Origin: Hymenobacter glacialis
GTDB lineage: Bacteria > Bacteroidota > Bacteroidia > Cytophagales > Hymenobacteraceae
Assembly (NCBI RefSeq): GCF_001816165.1
Contig: NZ_MDZC01000045.1
Location: forward strand, 1 to 64,000
DNA length: 64,000 nucleotides
Direction of reading: 5' to 3'
The position numbers and the translations under genes were made by a program. The stretch's first letter is position 1; the number at the start of each line of letters is the position of its first letter. The notes below the pieces were generated by a model that was given only the letters and a program-made list of their open reading frames with translations, did not search any database and was not told the DNA's origin. Below are positions 27,700-39,087 of this stretch, piece by piece.

Positions 27700-27760
27700 G
27701 CCCAACATTAAGATACCCGCTACTCATCGGTTGCCCGAATAGCGAGTACTTCTTCTTAGT
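27700..27760 (-). other. attC-like half-site upstream of the AT-rich membrane-protein gene
   Basis: On the minus strand TACTCGCTA pairs with TAGCGGGTA around a small hairpin, followed by CTTAATGTTGGGC. GTTGGGC (27700-27706) fits GTTRRRY exactly. No convincing R'' box was found on the far side, where the ABC-transporter terminator hairpin lies, so it may be a fused or degraded site. Confidence 0.4.
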
Positions 27761-27775
27761 GCGCAGGTAAATAGC

Positions 27776-27804
27776 GGGAAGCATACCAAATCGGCATGCT
27801 TCCC
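27776..27804 (-). terminator. Hairpin after the ABC transporter gene
   Basis: GGGAAGCAT (27776-27784) pairs with ATGCTTCCC (27796-27804), 16 bases beyond the stop codon of the ABC gene. No strong T tract follows. Confidence 0.5.
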
Positions 27805-27819
27805 ACAGTATAAATTCAA

Positions 27820-29601
27820 TTACGCCAGCACGGCCGCGGTCTCCTTGCGCTCGCCAATCTGCTGGCGCCACATGGCGTAGTAGAGGCCTTTTTGCAGCAG
27901 TAGCTCCTCGTGGCGGCCCTGCTCGGCAATGTGGCCGCGCTCGAGCACGAAAATGCGGTCGGCGTGGAGGATGGTGCTGAGGCGGTGGGCAATGAGGATG
28001 GTCATGTGCTGGCGCGAGCCGGACAGCTCCCGCACCGTCTTGCCAATTTCTTCCTCGGTAAGCGAATCGAGGGCCGAAGTAGCCTCATCGAACACCAGCA
28101 GGGTGGGCTTGCGCAGCAGGGCGCGGGCAATGCTGAGGCGCTGCTTTTCGCCGCCCGACACCTTCACGCCGCCTTCGCCGATAACCGAATCGAGGCCCTG
28201 GGGCGCGCGGGAGAGGAGCGTGGTGGCCGCCGCCTGGTGCAGGGCGCGCAGGCATTCTTCGTCGGTGGCGTGGGGGGCCACAAAGCGCAGGTTCTCGCGG
28301 ATGGTGCCGGAGAACAGCTGCGTGTCCTGGGTCACGAAGCCGATTTGCTCGCGCAACTCGTCGAGGTCGATTTCGGAGCCGGGGATGCCGTTGTAGAGAA
28401 TCTGGCCCGCGAGGGGCGGGTAGAGGCCCACCAGCAGCTTCACGAGCGTGGTTTTGCCCGAGCCCGAGGGGCCCACGAAGGCAATGGTTTCGCCCAGCCT
28501 GGTGGTGAAGGAAATGCCGCTCAGCGCCGGGGCGTTGGCCGTGAGGTGCTTGAAGGTAACGTTGTCGAACGCCAGGTTTTCGATGTGCGCCACCGATTTG
28601 GGGTGGGCCGGCTTCCGGTCTTTGGGTGTGTCGAGAATCTGCTGAAAGTTGGCCAGCGAAATCTCGGTTTCGCGGTAGATGCTGATGATGTTGCCCAGCT
28701 CCTGCAGCGGCCCGAAGATGGAAAACGAGTAGATGAAGAACGAGAAAAACTCGCCCAGGCTGATGTGGTTCTGCACCCGCAGGTAAAGCAGCAGCAGCAC
28801 AATGACGTTGCGCAGCAGGTTCACAAAGGTGCCCTGCACGAAGGAGAGCGAGCGCAGGTAGCGCACCTTGCGCAGCTCCAGCTTCAGGATTTTGTCGGTG
28901 GTGGCGTTCAGGCGCTCGGTTTCCTGCTGGGCCAGGCCCAGGCTTTTGATGAGCTCAATGTTGCGCAGGCTTTCGGTGGTGGAGCCGGCCAGGGCCGTGG
29001 TTTCGGCCACAATGGTCTTCTGAATGACCTTGATGCGCTTGCTGAGCACGTAGCTCAACACGCCCAGCAGCGGAATGGTGATGAAGTAGCCGGCCGCAAT
29101 GGGCCAGTACACCGTGATGGCGTACCACATCACAAAAATGATGCCCACCAGCGCCGTAAACAGCACGTTGACAAAGCCCTGGATGAGCTTCTCCACGTCG
29201 ATGCGCACCTTCTGGAGCTTGCCCAGGGTTTCGCCGGAGCGCTGGTCCTCAAACACCTGGTAGGGCAGCTCCAGGGAGTGGCGCAGGCCGTCGGAGTACA
29301 TTTTGGCGCCCAGGCGCTGGGTGATGACGTTGACGTAGTAGTCCTGGAAGTTTTTGGCGATGCGCGACACCATGGCCACGCCCAGCATCATGCCGATGTA
29401 GGGGATGGCCCGCCGGAAAAACGGCCAGAACGGCACCTGCAGGATACCGCCCAGGTCGCCGTTTTTGGGCACGAACTTATCAACCAGCTTGCGGAAAATA
29501 TAAGGGTCGAGCAGCGAGAATACCTGGTTGACGGTGGCCAGCACCAGGGCCAGCACCAGCAGGCCCCAATAGTTGCGCAGGTAGCTATAAAGGATTTTCA
29601 T
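27820..29601 (-). CDS. ABC transporter, fused permease and ATPase
   Basis: The 593-residue protein starts MKILYSYLRNYWGLLVLAL, with six transmembrane helices at about residues 15-315. The nucleotide-binding domain at about 340-580 has Walker A GPSGSGKTT, signature VSGGEKQRLSIARAL, Walker B TLLVFDEATSALD, and the switch histidine in LIAHRLST. This is a half-size exporter of the MsbA/ABCB type and works as a dimer. Substrate unknown; no accessory secretion genes are near. The ATG at 29601 was chosen because the longer frame (to 29775) adds about 58 residues without family features. Confidence 0.92.
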   Translation of the reverse strand: MKILYSYLRNYWGLLVLALVLATVNQVFSLLDPYIFRKLVDKFVPKNGDLGGILQVPFWPFFRRAIPYIGMMLGVAMVSRIAKNFQDYYVNVITQRLGAKMYSDGLRHSLELPYQVFEDQRSGETLGKLQKVRIDVEKLIQGFVNVLFTALVGIIFVMWYAITVYWPIAAGYFITIPLLGVLSYVLSKRIKVIQKTIVAETTALAGSTTESLRNIELIKSLGLAQQETERLNATTDKILKLELRKVRYLRSLSFVQGTFVNLLRNVIVLLLLYLRVQNHISLGEFFSFFIYSFSIFGPLQELGNIISIYRETEISLANFQQILDTPKDRKPAHPKSVAHIENLAFDNVTFKHLTANAPALSGISFTTRLGETIAFVGPSGSGKTTLVKLLVGLYPPLAGQILYNGIPGSEIDLDELREQIGFVTQDTQLFSGTIRENLRFVAPHATDEECLRALHQAAATTLLSRAPQGLDSVIGEGGVKVSGGEKQRLSIARALLRKPTLLVFDEATSALDSLTEEEIGKTVRELSGSRQHMTILIAHRLSTILHADRIFVLERGHIAEQGRHEELLLQKGLYYAMWRQQIGERKETAAVLA

Positions 29602-29876
29602 GAAGCAAAGTAACGGCCCGAAGTGAAGGCGGGGCCGGGGTAGCAACCCGGCCACGCGCCAATGGTTGCAACGCGCCGTGTGGCGTGTGCACCTGAGGGG
29701 CCGGGAAAGTAGCTGCACCTGGGGCTGCTGTCCTCTGCCTTGTTCAACGCCCCACGGCCCCGAAGCGCTGCCCAACGCATTGAGCAGCGGTTTTGGTGGG
29801 GCCCGTGGGCGGTGGATGTGCGGGAGGGCTGGCTGTTACGTTACGTGGCGGCCAGCCTTCCCGGGTTCCGGTGGGG

Positions 29877-30245
29877 CTAGGCCCGCGTGCTCGTGTTGCG
29901 ACGCAGCAGCAGCACCACAATGAGGCCCAGCAGCAGCGCGGCCGCAAAAGCACCGCCGGCAATGCCGCCGGGGATTTTGGTGGCGTGCATTACCATCGCC
30001 CCCACCATGATGATGACGAGCCCAATGGCGGCCGGGCGCACCGTGCGCGGAATGAGCAGCCCGATGCCGCCCAGCAGCTCGGCCACGCCCACCACAATGC
30101 CCACCACGCCTGGAAAGCCGAGGCCCTCAAACATTTTCGTGATGCCGTCGATGTCGCGGAGCTTGTCGACGCCTGCTTTAATGAAAAGAATGGCGAGGAT
30201 GACTTGCAGAATCCAGGCAATGATGTTGCGTACCGAAGGGCTCAT
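29877..30245 (-). CDS. DoxX-family membrane protein
   Basis: The 122-residue protein has four transmembrane segments: IIAWILQVILAILFIKAG, then VVGIVVGVAELLGGIGLLI, and two more to the end. The K in IKAGVDKL and the E in AELLGG are typical of DoxX. Inner membrane; function unknown. It is unlike the coupled pair near 6 kb in sequence, though of similar size. Confidence 0.8.
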   Translation of the reverse strand: MSPSVRNIIAWILQVILAILFIKAGVDKLRDIDGITKMFEGLGFPGVVGIVVGVAELLGGIGLLIPRTVRPAAIGLVIIMVGAMVMHATKIPGGIAGGAFAAALLLGLIVVLLLRRNTSTRA

Positions 30246-30685
30246 GGGTTGGGGAAAAAAAAGTGAAAAAAATAGGGGCTACAAAAAAGCATTCCGGTCG
30301 GGCCCGGACGAAATAGGGCAATGGCCCGGCCGTGTTCACGGCGGCTGCCGGCCCAAGCTAGCACTGCGCCGCTCAATAATCTGAATATCAGAAGACCTTA
30401 CGACAGTAGACGCGGCGCAGGTTTTCCAATGCGGCCGGCAGCAGCGGCGGCAGGCGGGCGTAGCTCAGGGCCTTTGGTGGAGGCAACGATTAGGAAATCA
30501 ATGTTTTGTACGAATGGATTATTTGTATAAGTACGTAAACAAATTCAGTACTTCTACCGGGTGTTTCTGAAAGTAGTGAGGTGAACTTTGTAGAACGCTG
30601 TCCTGGTAGCCACTTTATAGCTGGCTGTTACAGGGAGTTGCAAGGGCTGCCTTTTTACTTCTGTCTACTCTATTCCTTCCGAGCT
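30246..30685. other. 440-base gap without a supported gene
   Basis: The left part is GC-rich and the right part AT-rich. At 30522-30543 there is a near-perfect 22-base palindrome centred on GTAC (TTTGTATAAGT and ACGTAAACAAA, matching at 9 of 11 positions). It could be a regulator-binding site for the STAS-like gene. I see nothing else. Confidence 0.4.
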
Positions 30686-31039
30686 ATGACTACTGTTTTC
30701 CACGAAACGCTGCCCGAAAGTTACTTGCTGCTCCTCACGCCCGGCAGCCCAACGGGACCACAATTTTCCCTCGACTTTTCGTTGCGATGCGCGTGCCGCA
30801 GCGGTAAAACCGCCGTGTGGGTCGACTGTGGGCTGCTGCTGGTCCTTTCCCCCGAAGCGGCCCGCACGCTCTGCGACTACTACCTCAAGCTGCAGGAGGA
30901 GCACAAGCAGCTGGTGGTGGTGCACGCCTCCGACGACGTAAAGCAGGCGCTGCTTAGCTGGCAGCTGGCCCCCAGCCTGTGCTTTGCGCCTACCCTCATC
31001 GACGCGGCCTGGCACAGTAGCCAGCGCCTGGCAGCATGA
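30686..31039 (+). CDS. Small STAS-like protein
   Basis: The 117-residue product has an AVWVDCGLLLVLSPEAARTL strand-helix unit and a following QLVVVHASDDVKQALLSW unit. This resembles the STAS fold of anti-sigma factor antagonists. The conserved phospho-serine of classical SpoIIAA is not obvious (a serine lies in LSPEA). It may act in signalling by binding a partner. I prefer the ATG at 30686; the open frame reaches back to 30581. The next gene overlaps its stop by ATGA. Confidence 0.55.
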   Translation: MTTVFHETLPESYLLLLTPGSPTGPQFSLDFSLRCACRSGKTAVWVDCGLLLVLSPEAARTLCDYYLKLQEEHKQLVVVHASDDVKQALLSWQLAPSLCFAPTLIDAAWHSSQRLAA

Positions 31040-31359
31040 GAGCCCGGTGGCTGCTGCACGCGCTGGTGAAGAACAGCCTGTTAGCAATGATGCCAACTCC
31101 TAATTTTTCGCAGATGTCCAACCTCCTCAACGAAGACCAGCAAAAAGACTGGCTCCGCCGCCAGCGCACGGCCGAAAATACCCTGGCCATTCAAGCCCTG
31201 GGTGGCACCGAGCCCAACGAGGAAACCATTGGCTACTTCCAGCGCTACGTGCGCGGCGAAATCACCCTGGCCAAAGCCATTGGGCAGGTGCGGGAGCAAA
31301 TGGCCCAGGAGCACACCGCCTTCCGGCAGTACCTCAACCGCGGCAGCAGCATGGTGTGA
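31036..31359 (+). CDS. VbhA-like antitoxin-domain protein
   Basis: The product has NTLAIQALGGTEPNEETIGY, then FQRYVRGEITLAKAIGQV, matching the VbhA-type antitoxin domain that inhibits Fic AMP-transferases, with its ...G...P..E....YV.GEI pattern. No Fic toxin gene is nearby. The outermost ATG at 31036 overlaps the stop of the STAS-like gene (ATGA), which supports coupling. However, the first ~26 residues look unlike the family, so starts at 31087 or 31114 are equally possible. Confidence 0.6.
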   Translation: MRARWLLHALVKNSLLAMMPTPNFSQMSNLLNEDQQKDWLRRQRTAENTLAIQALGGTEPNEETIGYFQRYVRGEITLAKAIGQVREQMAQEHTAFRQYLNRGSSMV

Positions 31360-31494
31360 GCCAAGCCTTTGGGCCGAATAATGAATTTTTAGACAATAAC
31401 CAGCAGACAAATAACCAGCAAGCTGTTCATTTCTGAACGACTTTTTAGAGCGTATTCGGGTGAAGCTATTATGCCCATCCGGCTTCCCTTGCAA

Positions 31495-31529
31495 AGCATC
31501 CTGTCGTCGCTGCGCTCTGCATGACAGGC
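31495..31529. repeat. Degenerate REP-like family 1 fragment
   Basis: GCATCCTGTCGTCGCTGCGC, then TCTGCATGACAG, is a decayed copy of the family 1 arm. It lies between the VbhA-like gene and cheB. Confidence 0.45.
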
Positions 31530-31546
31530 GCTGTTCGGACAGAATT

Positions 31547-32581
31547 TTACTCGCTCACTTCCTGGCTGGCAGGGGTGGCCGGTGCCCCGGGTGCCGTGCT
31601 GTTGAGTAGGAACTCCCGCAGGCGGTTGACGTGCTTTTTCAACTCTTCAATGCGCTCGGCCTGCTGCAGGCCAAGGGGGCTTGGCTCGCAGGTGGCCATG
31701 CTGGTGAGCAGGTTTTTGCGTTCTTCCATCATGCGCAACGCCACCCACAGGGTTTCCTCCAGGTTTTGCTGGGAGTTGCGCAGCAGGGTGTCGCCGGTGA
31801 AGGCGTGGCCGGTGTGGCAGCGGTAGCGCAGCACGGCGCCGTGCTCCAGCTCCCAGAGGTTGCCGCCGCAGTGGGGGCAGGTGAGGGGCACCAGGTGGCC
31901 CAGCCGCGCTACTTCGTCAACGTTTCCCACCACTCTTTCGGCAATGGCGGCTTCCTGGGTCAGGTCTTCGGGAATGCGGCTGGGAGTGGTAGCGGGCAGG
32001 GGGCTGCGCGTAATTTTTTCGAGCAGCGCGCCCATCTCGCTCAGGGGCACCACGTAGTCCACGGCCACGTTGCGCAGGGCGGTTTCGGGCATGCTGGGGT
32101 GTTCGGCATCGTGGGGGTCCTGCACCACGGCCAGCCCGCCGCAGCGCTTGATGTACTCCAGGCCGGCGGTGCCGTCGTGCAGCATGCCGGTGAGCACCAC
32201 GCCCACCACGGCCGGCCCGTAGGCCACGGCCGCCGAGCGGAACAGGGCGTCTATGGCGGGCCGGTAGTTGTTCTCGCGCGGGCCCTTGGTCACCAGGGCG
32301 TAGGGAGTTTCGTGGTTTTTCACCAGCAGGTGGCAGTCGGGTGGGGCCAGGTAGAGGGCGCCGGCTTCGAGGACCTGGCCGTTGGTGGCCAGGTGGCAGG
32401 CGAGGCCGGTGTGCCGGGCCAGCCGGTCTACCAGGTGCTGGCCGTTGGAATCGGGCGCAAAGTGCTGCACCACCAGCACCGCCGCGGGAAAGGACGCCGG
32501 CAGCTGGGCCACCAAGCGCACCAGGGCGGGCATACCGCCAGCCGAGGTGCCGATTACGATGAGACGGGAAGGAACCGGCAC
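31547..32581 (-). CDS. CheB-type protein-glutamate methylesterase with C-terminal zinc-ribbon region
   Basis: The 344-residue protein starts directly with the CheB catalytic domain (about residues 5-195): serine in GTSAGGMPAL, histidine in VVQHF, aspartate in LTGMLHDGTAGLEY. There is no receiver domain. The C-terminal part has LTCPHCGG and YRCHTGH, a CxxC...CxxxH pattern that may bind zinc. Such stand-alone CheB proteins remove methyl groups from glutamates of sensory proteins. It is divergent from the CheB-CheR gene over a 263-base gap, forming a chemosensory-type cluster without any visible chemoreceptor. Confidence 0.85.
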   Translation of the reverse strand: MPVPSRLIVIGTSAGGMPALVRLVAQLPASFPAAVLVVQHFAPDSNGQHLVDRLARHTGLACHLATNGQVLEAGALYLAPPDCHLLVKNHETPYALVTKGPRENNYRPAIDALFRSAAVAYGPAVVGVVLTGMLHDGTAGLEYIKRCGGLAVVQDPHDAEHPSMPETALRNVAVDYVVPLSEMGALLEKITRSPLPATTPSRIPEDLTQEAAIAERVVGNVDEVARLGHLVPLTCPHCGGNLWELEHGAVLRYRCHTGHAFTGDTLLRNSQQNLEETLWVALRMMEERKNLLTSMATCEPSPLGLQQAERIEELKKHVNRLREFLLNSTAPGAPATPASQEVSE

Positions 32582-32844
32582 GGCAGAAGTAAAACAGAAA
32601 GCCGAAAGAAGACCTGTGGTAATACGGGATGAAAAGTGAATAGGGTGTTGCTGGCCACGATTGCTGCGTAATTTCGAATAGCCGGGGTGGTGACCGATGA
32701 ATAAGCCATAGCGCCAGCAGCAAGGCCGTCAGTACCTGTCCGGGCTGGGCGGCCCAGCTTGCTGCCCGGCGCACGCCGGCCCCGGGGCGACCAAAGCGGC
32801 CAGGCCGTTTCTTTGCGGTGGCGCGTTTGCTTTTTGTTTTTTCA

Positions 32845-34677
<1,833 letters not shown>

Positions 34678-34692
34678 GAGATAAGCGGGGCA

Positions 34693-35877
<1,185 letters not shown>

Positions 35878-36130
35878 AACCTGTTTGTATATTTAAAATT
35901 ATATTTGTTTATGTTTTAAATCAATAAGGGAGCTTTGGGCCGCTGTTTATTCGGTTTGAAAGAATTAAACAACTCGGTTTAGGTAGCCTGTCGCTCCGAA
36001 AATGCACCGATTGGCTGGCCTTCACTTGAATTTATAAGCCATACATTGTGGGGCAGCTTTCTTCCACTTTGTCAATCCTGCTGGCTCCCTTGCTGGGCCT
36101 GCGGGCTGCAGCCTAACCCTGCACCAAGCT
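35878..36130. other. AT-rich gap with no feature found
   Basis: The 253 bases before the PAS kinase gene are AT-rich. They hold no open frame, repeat or promoter box that I can support. Confidence 0.5.
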
Positions 36131-37345
36131 ATGGACACGGATTATGACGCCGACATGGACGCGCCGCCGGGCAACCCCGCCCAGCGCCCGGCCGATGTGC
36201 ACGCGGCGCTCGCTTCGCTGCAGTCGCGGGCGGAGCGGCGGCGCTACCTCGTGACGCACGCCGCCGCCGACAGCCAGACCCCGCAGGACGTGCAGCGCCT
36301 GATGCAGGAGCTGCAGGTGCACCAGATAGAGCTGGAAATGCAGAACGAAGAGCTGCTGCTGGCCCAGGCCGAGGCCCAGAACGCGCGTGCTCAGTACGTT
36401 GACCTCTACGATTTTGCGCCGGTGGGCTACTTCACCCTCACCGACGGAGGCCTCATTCACCAGCTTAACCTGTGCGGCAGCCAGATGCTGGGCAGCGTGC
36501 GCCAGCGCCTGGTGGGGCGGCGCTTCGCGCTGTTTGTGCCAATGGAGACCCGCCCGGAATTCGGGCAGTTCCTGGCCCGCATCTTCACCACCGACCGCAC
36601 CGTGAGCGCCGAGATGGTGCTGCTGCGCGAAGACGGCACCCCTTTCTACGCCCAAATGGAAGGCCTGCGCGTGGAAGGCGCCCCCGAAACCGCTTCTGGC
36701 CGGCCCCACTGCCGCCTAGCCGTGCTGGACACCACCACCCGCCGCAACGCCACCGACGCCCTGGCCGCCAGCGAAGCCCGCTTCCGCCGGCTTTTTGCCG
36801 AGAGCAACGATGCCGTGGTGCTGCTGCAGGGCCAGGCCTACATCGACTGCAACAACGCGGCCCTGCGCCTGCTGGGCGCCACCCACAAAAGCGAGATTGT
36901 GGGTCGGGGCATGGCCGCGCACGCGCCGGTGGTGCAGCCCGATGGCCGCACCACGGCCAGTCTCTTCCGCGAGTCTCTGGAGGAGGCCCTGCGCACGGGC
37001 TCGCGCCGCTGCACGGCCCGTATGCGCAAAATCACGGGCGAGGAAATATGGGTAGAAGCCGTGCTCACGCCCATTGGGCAGGAAGGCGCCCACCCGCTGA
37101 TTCACATTTTGTGGCGCGACGTGACCGCCGACCGCGAAGCCGCCGCCCAGCTGCGCGAAAGCAAAGCCCGCCTGAGCCTGGCCCTTGATGCGTCGGAAAC
37201 CGGCGTCTTCACTTGGGACGTAACTAACGACCAGCTGGTGTGGGATGCGCGCTCCCAGGCCATTTTTGGCCATCCCTACAGCCCCCAGCCCGTGGCAGCG
37301 GAGCTGCTGATGGAACGCTTCCACTCCGAGGACCGGGACCGGTGA
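36131..37345 (+). CDS. PAS sensor histidine kinase, N-terminal part (frameshifted)
   Basis: The 404-residue product has an N-terminal coiled coil (VQRLMQELQVHQIELEMQNE), typical of a PAS kinase family that begins this way. Three PAS domains follow at about 90-205, 210-330 and 335 to the end. It runs out at TGA 37343-37345, in the middle of the third PAS domain, after MERFHSEDRDR. Adding one G in ccggtgatgg restores the reading VMAATNDAIATG and continues without a break into the next frame. The stop and the next ATG overlap as TGATG. Confidence 0.7.
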   Translation: MDTDYDADMDAPPGNPAQRPADVHAALASLQSRAERRRYLVTHAAADSQTPQDVQRLMQELQVHQIELEMQNEELLLAQAEAQNARAQYVDLYDFAPVGYFTLTDGGLIHQLNLCGSQMLGSVRQRLVGRRFALFVPMETRPEFGQFLARIFTTDRTVSAEMVLLREDGTPFYAQMEGLRVEGAPETASGRPHCRLAVLDTTTRRNATDALAASEARFRRLFAESNDAVVLLQGQAYIDCNNAALRLLGATHKSEIVGRGMAAHAPVVQPDGRTTASLFRESLEEALRTGSRRCTARMRKITGEEIWVEAVLTPIGQEGAHPLIHILWRDVTADREAAAQLRESKARLSLALDASETGVFTWDVTNDQLVWDARSQAIFGHPYSPQPVAAELLMERFHSEDRDR

Positions 37346-38880
37346 TGGCGGCTACCAACGACGCCATTGCCACGGGCGCCCCGCTGGCCGTCGATTACCG
37401 CATTGTCTGGCCCGATGGCTCGGTGCACCACGTGTCGTCGGCGGGGCGGAGCGTGGAGCAGCCGGGGGAAGGCTCGTTCTTTGCGGGCGTGCTGCGCGAC
37501 GTGACGGCCCTGTACGCGGCCGAAGAGGAGCTGCACTACAAATCCCTGGTGCTCGAACGCCTGCTCGGCAACATGCCCATGGTCTTGGCCCGCTTCCAGC
37601 CCGATGGCACCTACCTGGAGGCGGTGGGAGCGGGCCTGCGGGCCGTGGGCCTGCAGGACAACGAGCTGGTGGGGCGCAACGTGTTTGAGGCGTTTGCGTC
37701 CCTTGGGCAATACATGCGACAGGTGCTGGGCGGCCAGTCTGTAAACTTCATGGCCGAGGTAGGTACCGAGGAGCACCCGTTGGCGTTTCAGAACTTCGGT
37801 TTCTTTGACGAGCAGCGCGAGCAGGGCGTGGTACTGTCGGTGGACGTGACCGAGGCCGTGCAGCAGAAAAAGCAGCTGGAAGCCGAAAAGGAATTCACCG
37901 AAAGCCTGCTGGAAAACAGCGTAGATGGCATTGTGGCCCTTGACCGTGCCGGCAACATCACGGCCTGGAACAGCCAGGCCACGCGCTATTTCGGCCACTC
38001 GGCGGCGGCCGCGCTGGGCCGGTCCATGGCCGAAATCCTGCCCCAGCTCGACTGCGACGAAAACCGGCAGGTGCTGGCTCGGGTGCTGGCCGGCGAGCAG
38101 GTGGTGCTGCAAGGCCAGGCCTTCGCGCACAGCATCGGGCACTACGACGCCCACCATGTGCCCCTGCGCCAGGAGGGCAGCATCACGGGGGTGCTTATCA
38201 TGTTCCGCGACGTGACCGAGCGCGACCGCATGGCCGAAGAAGCCACCCAGCTGCGCCTGCGCCAGCAGCAGGACCTGCTTTCGGCCATTCTCACCACCCA
38301 GGAAAACGAGCGCAAGCGCATTGCCGAGGCCTTGCACAACGGCCTGGGCCAGCTGCTCTACGCCACCAAGCTCAGCCTGGAAAGCGGAGTTGGCGCTGCG
38401 CCCGCCCCCGCCGCCCTCAAGCTGCTGCACGAAGCCATCCGGACCACCCGCACCATTTCCTTTAAGCTCACGCCCGGCATTCTGGAAGACTTTGGCCTGC
38501 GCACGGCCCTGGAGGAACTCAGCAAGCGCATTACGCCGGCGGGCCTGCTGGTGAACCTGCACCTGTATAACCTGGACCAACGCCTGCGGCCGCAGGTGGA
38601 GATAGCCGTGTACCGCATTGTGCAGGAGCTGCTGAACAACGCCATGAAGCACGCCAAGGCCACGGAGGTGGTGGTGCACGTGGTCCGCGAAAACGGCCGC
38701 GTGGAAGTGAGCGTGGAAGACAACGGCACCGGCTTCGACCCGCACACCCTCACCGACCAGCCCCTGGCGGGCATGGGCCTGTCGGGGGTGCGCAACCGCG
38801 TGGCCCTGCTGGGCGGGCAGCTGCAGATAAACTCGCAGCTGGGCCGCGGCACCATCATTAGCTTTGACATAGCCGAGTAA
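37345..38880 (+). CDS. PAS sensor histidine kinase, C-terminal part (HisKA_3 type)
   Basis: The 511-residue product starts in mid-PAS domain (MAATNDAIATGAPLAVDY). It has two further PAS domains at about 65-180 and 185-300. Next comes the dimerisation box ERKRIAEALHNGLGQLL, with a phospho-accepting histidine of the NarL-partner type. The ATPase domain follows (NNAMKHAKATEV, VEDNGTGFD, GLSGVRNRVALLGG). It is complete at the C-terminus. With the preceding frame it forms one cytosolic kinase of about 915 residues. Reinitiation at the overlapping ATG is possible but would leave a half PAS domain. Confidence 0.8.
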   Translation: MAATNDAIATGAPLAVDYRIVWPDGSVHHVSSAGRSVEQPGEGSFFAGVLRDVTALYAAEEELHYKSLVLERLLGNMPMVLARFQPDGTYLEAVGAGLRAVGLQDNELVGRNVFEAFASLGQYMRQVLGGQSVNFMAEVGTEEHPLAFQNFGFFDEQREQGVVLSVDVTEAVQQKKQLEAEKEFTESLLENSVDGIVALDRAGNITAWNSQATRYFGHSAAAALGRSMAEILPQLDCDENRQVLARVLAGEQVVLQGQAFAHSIGHYDAHHVPLRQEGSITGVLIMFRDVTERDRMAEEATQLRLRQQQDLLSAILTTQENERKRIAEALHNGLGQLLYATKLSLESGVGAAPAPAALKLLHEAIRTTRTISFKLTPGILEDFGLRTALEELSKRITPAGLLVNLHLYNLDQRLRPQVEIAVYRIVQELLNNAMKHAKATEVVVHVVRENGRVEVSVEDNGTGFDPHTLTDQPLAGMGLSGVRNRVALLGGQLQINSQLGRGTIISFDIAE

Positions 38881-38933
38881 GTGCTTAGCTATTAGACGTG
38901 TTCCTGAATTAGCAATAGATACTAAAAATTGGC

Positions 38934-39024
38934 TGTCATGCTGAGCTTGTCGAAGCATCTCTCCCGCAGTAGTAATCAATGATTCAACGAAGCAGGAGAG
39001 ATGCTTGACAAGCTCAGCATGACA
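38934..39024. repeat. REP-like family 1 palindrome between convergent genes
   Basis: TGTCATGCTGAGCTTGTCGA and the following AGCATCTCTC pair with the inverse copy, which has lost one C. It lies between the kinase gene and the convergent GH2 gene and may end both transcripts. Confidence 0.9.
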
Positions 39025-39087
39025 CGAAAATCAAAATCCCAAACACGCTCTTAGCAGAGGCAATGCTTTTTCATAAGGCCGCGCTGG

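Noticed and set aside
27820..29775. Longer start for the ABC transporter
   Set aside because: The extra ~58 residues are Arg/Cys/Pro-rich with no family match. MKILYSYLRNYWG at 29601 is a normal exporter start.
30321..30530. Short open frame between the DoxX gene and the STAS-like gene
   Set aside because: The translation has no family resemblance, no ribosome site, and an Ala/Arg/Pro composition typical of random GC-rich frames.
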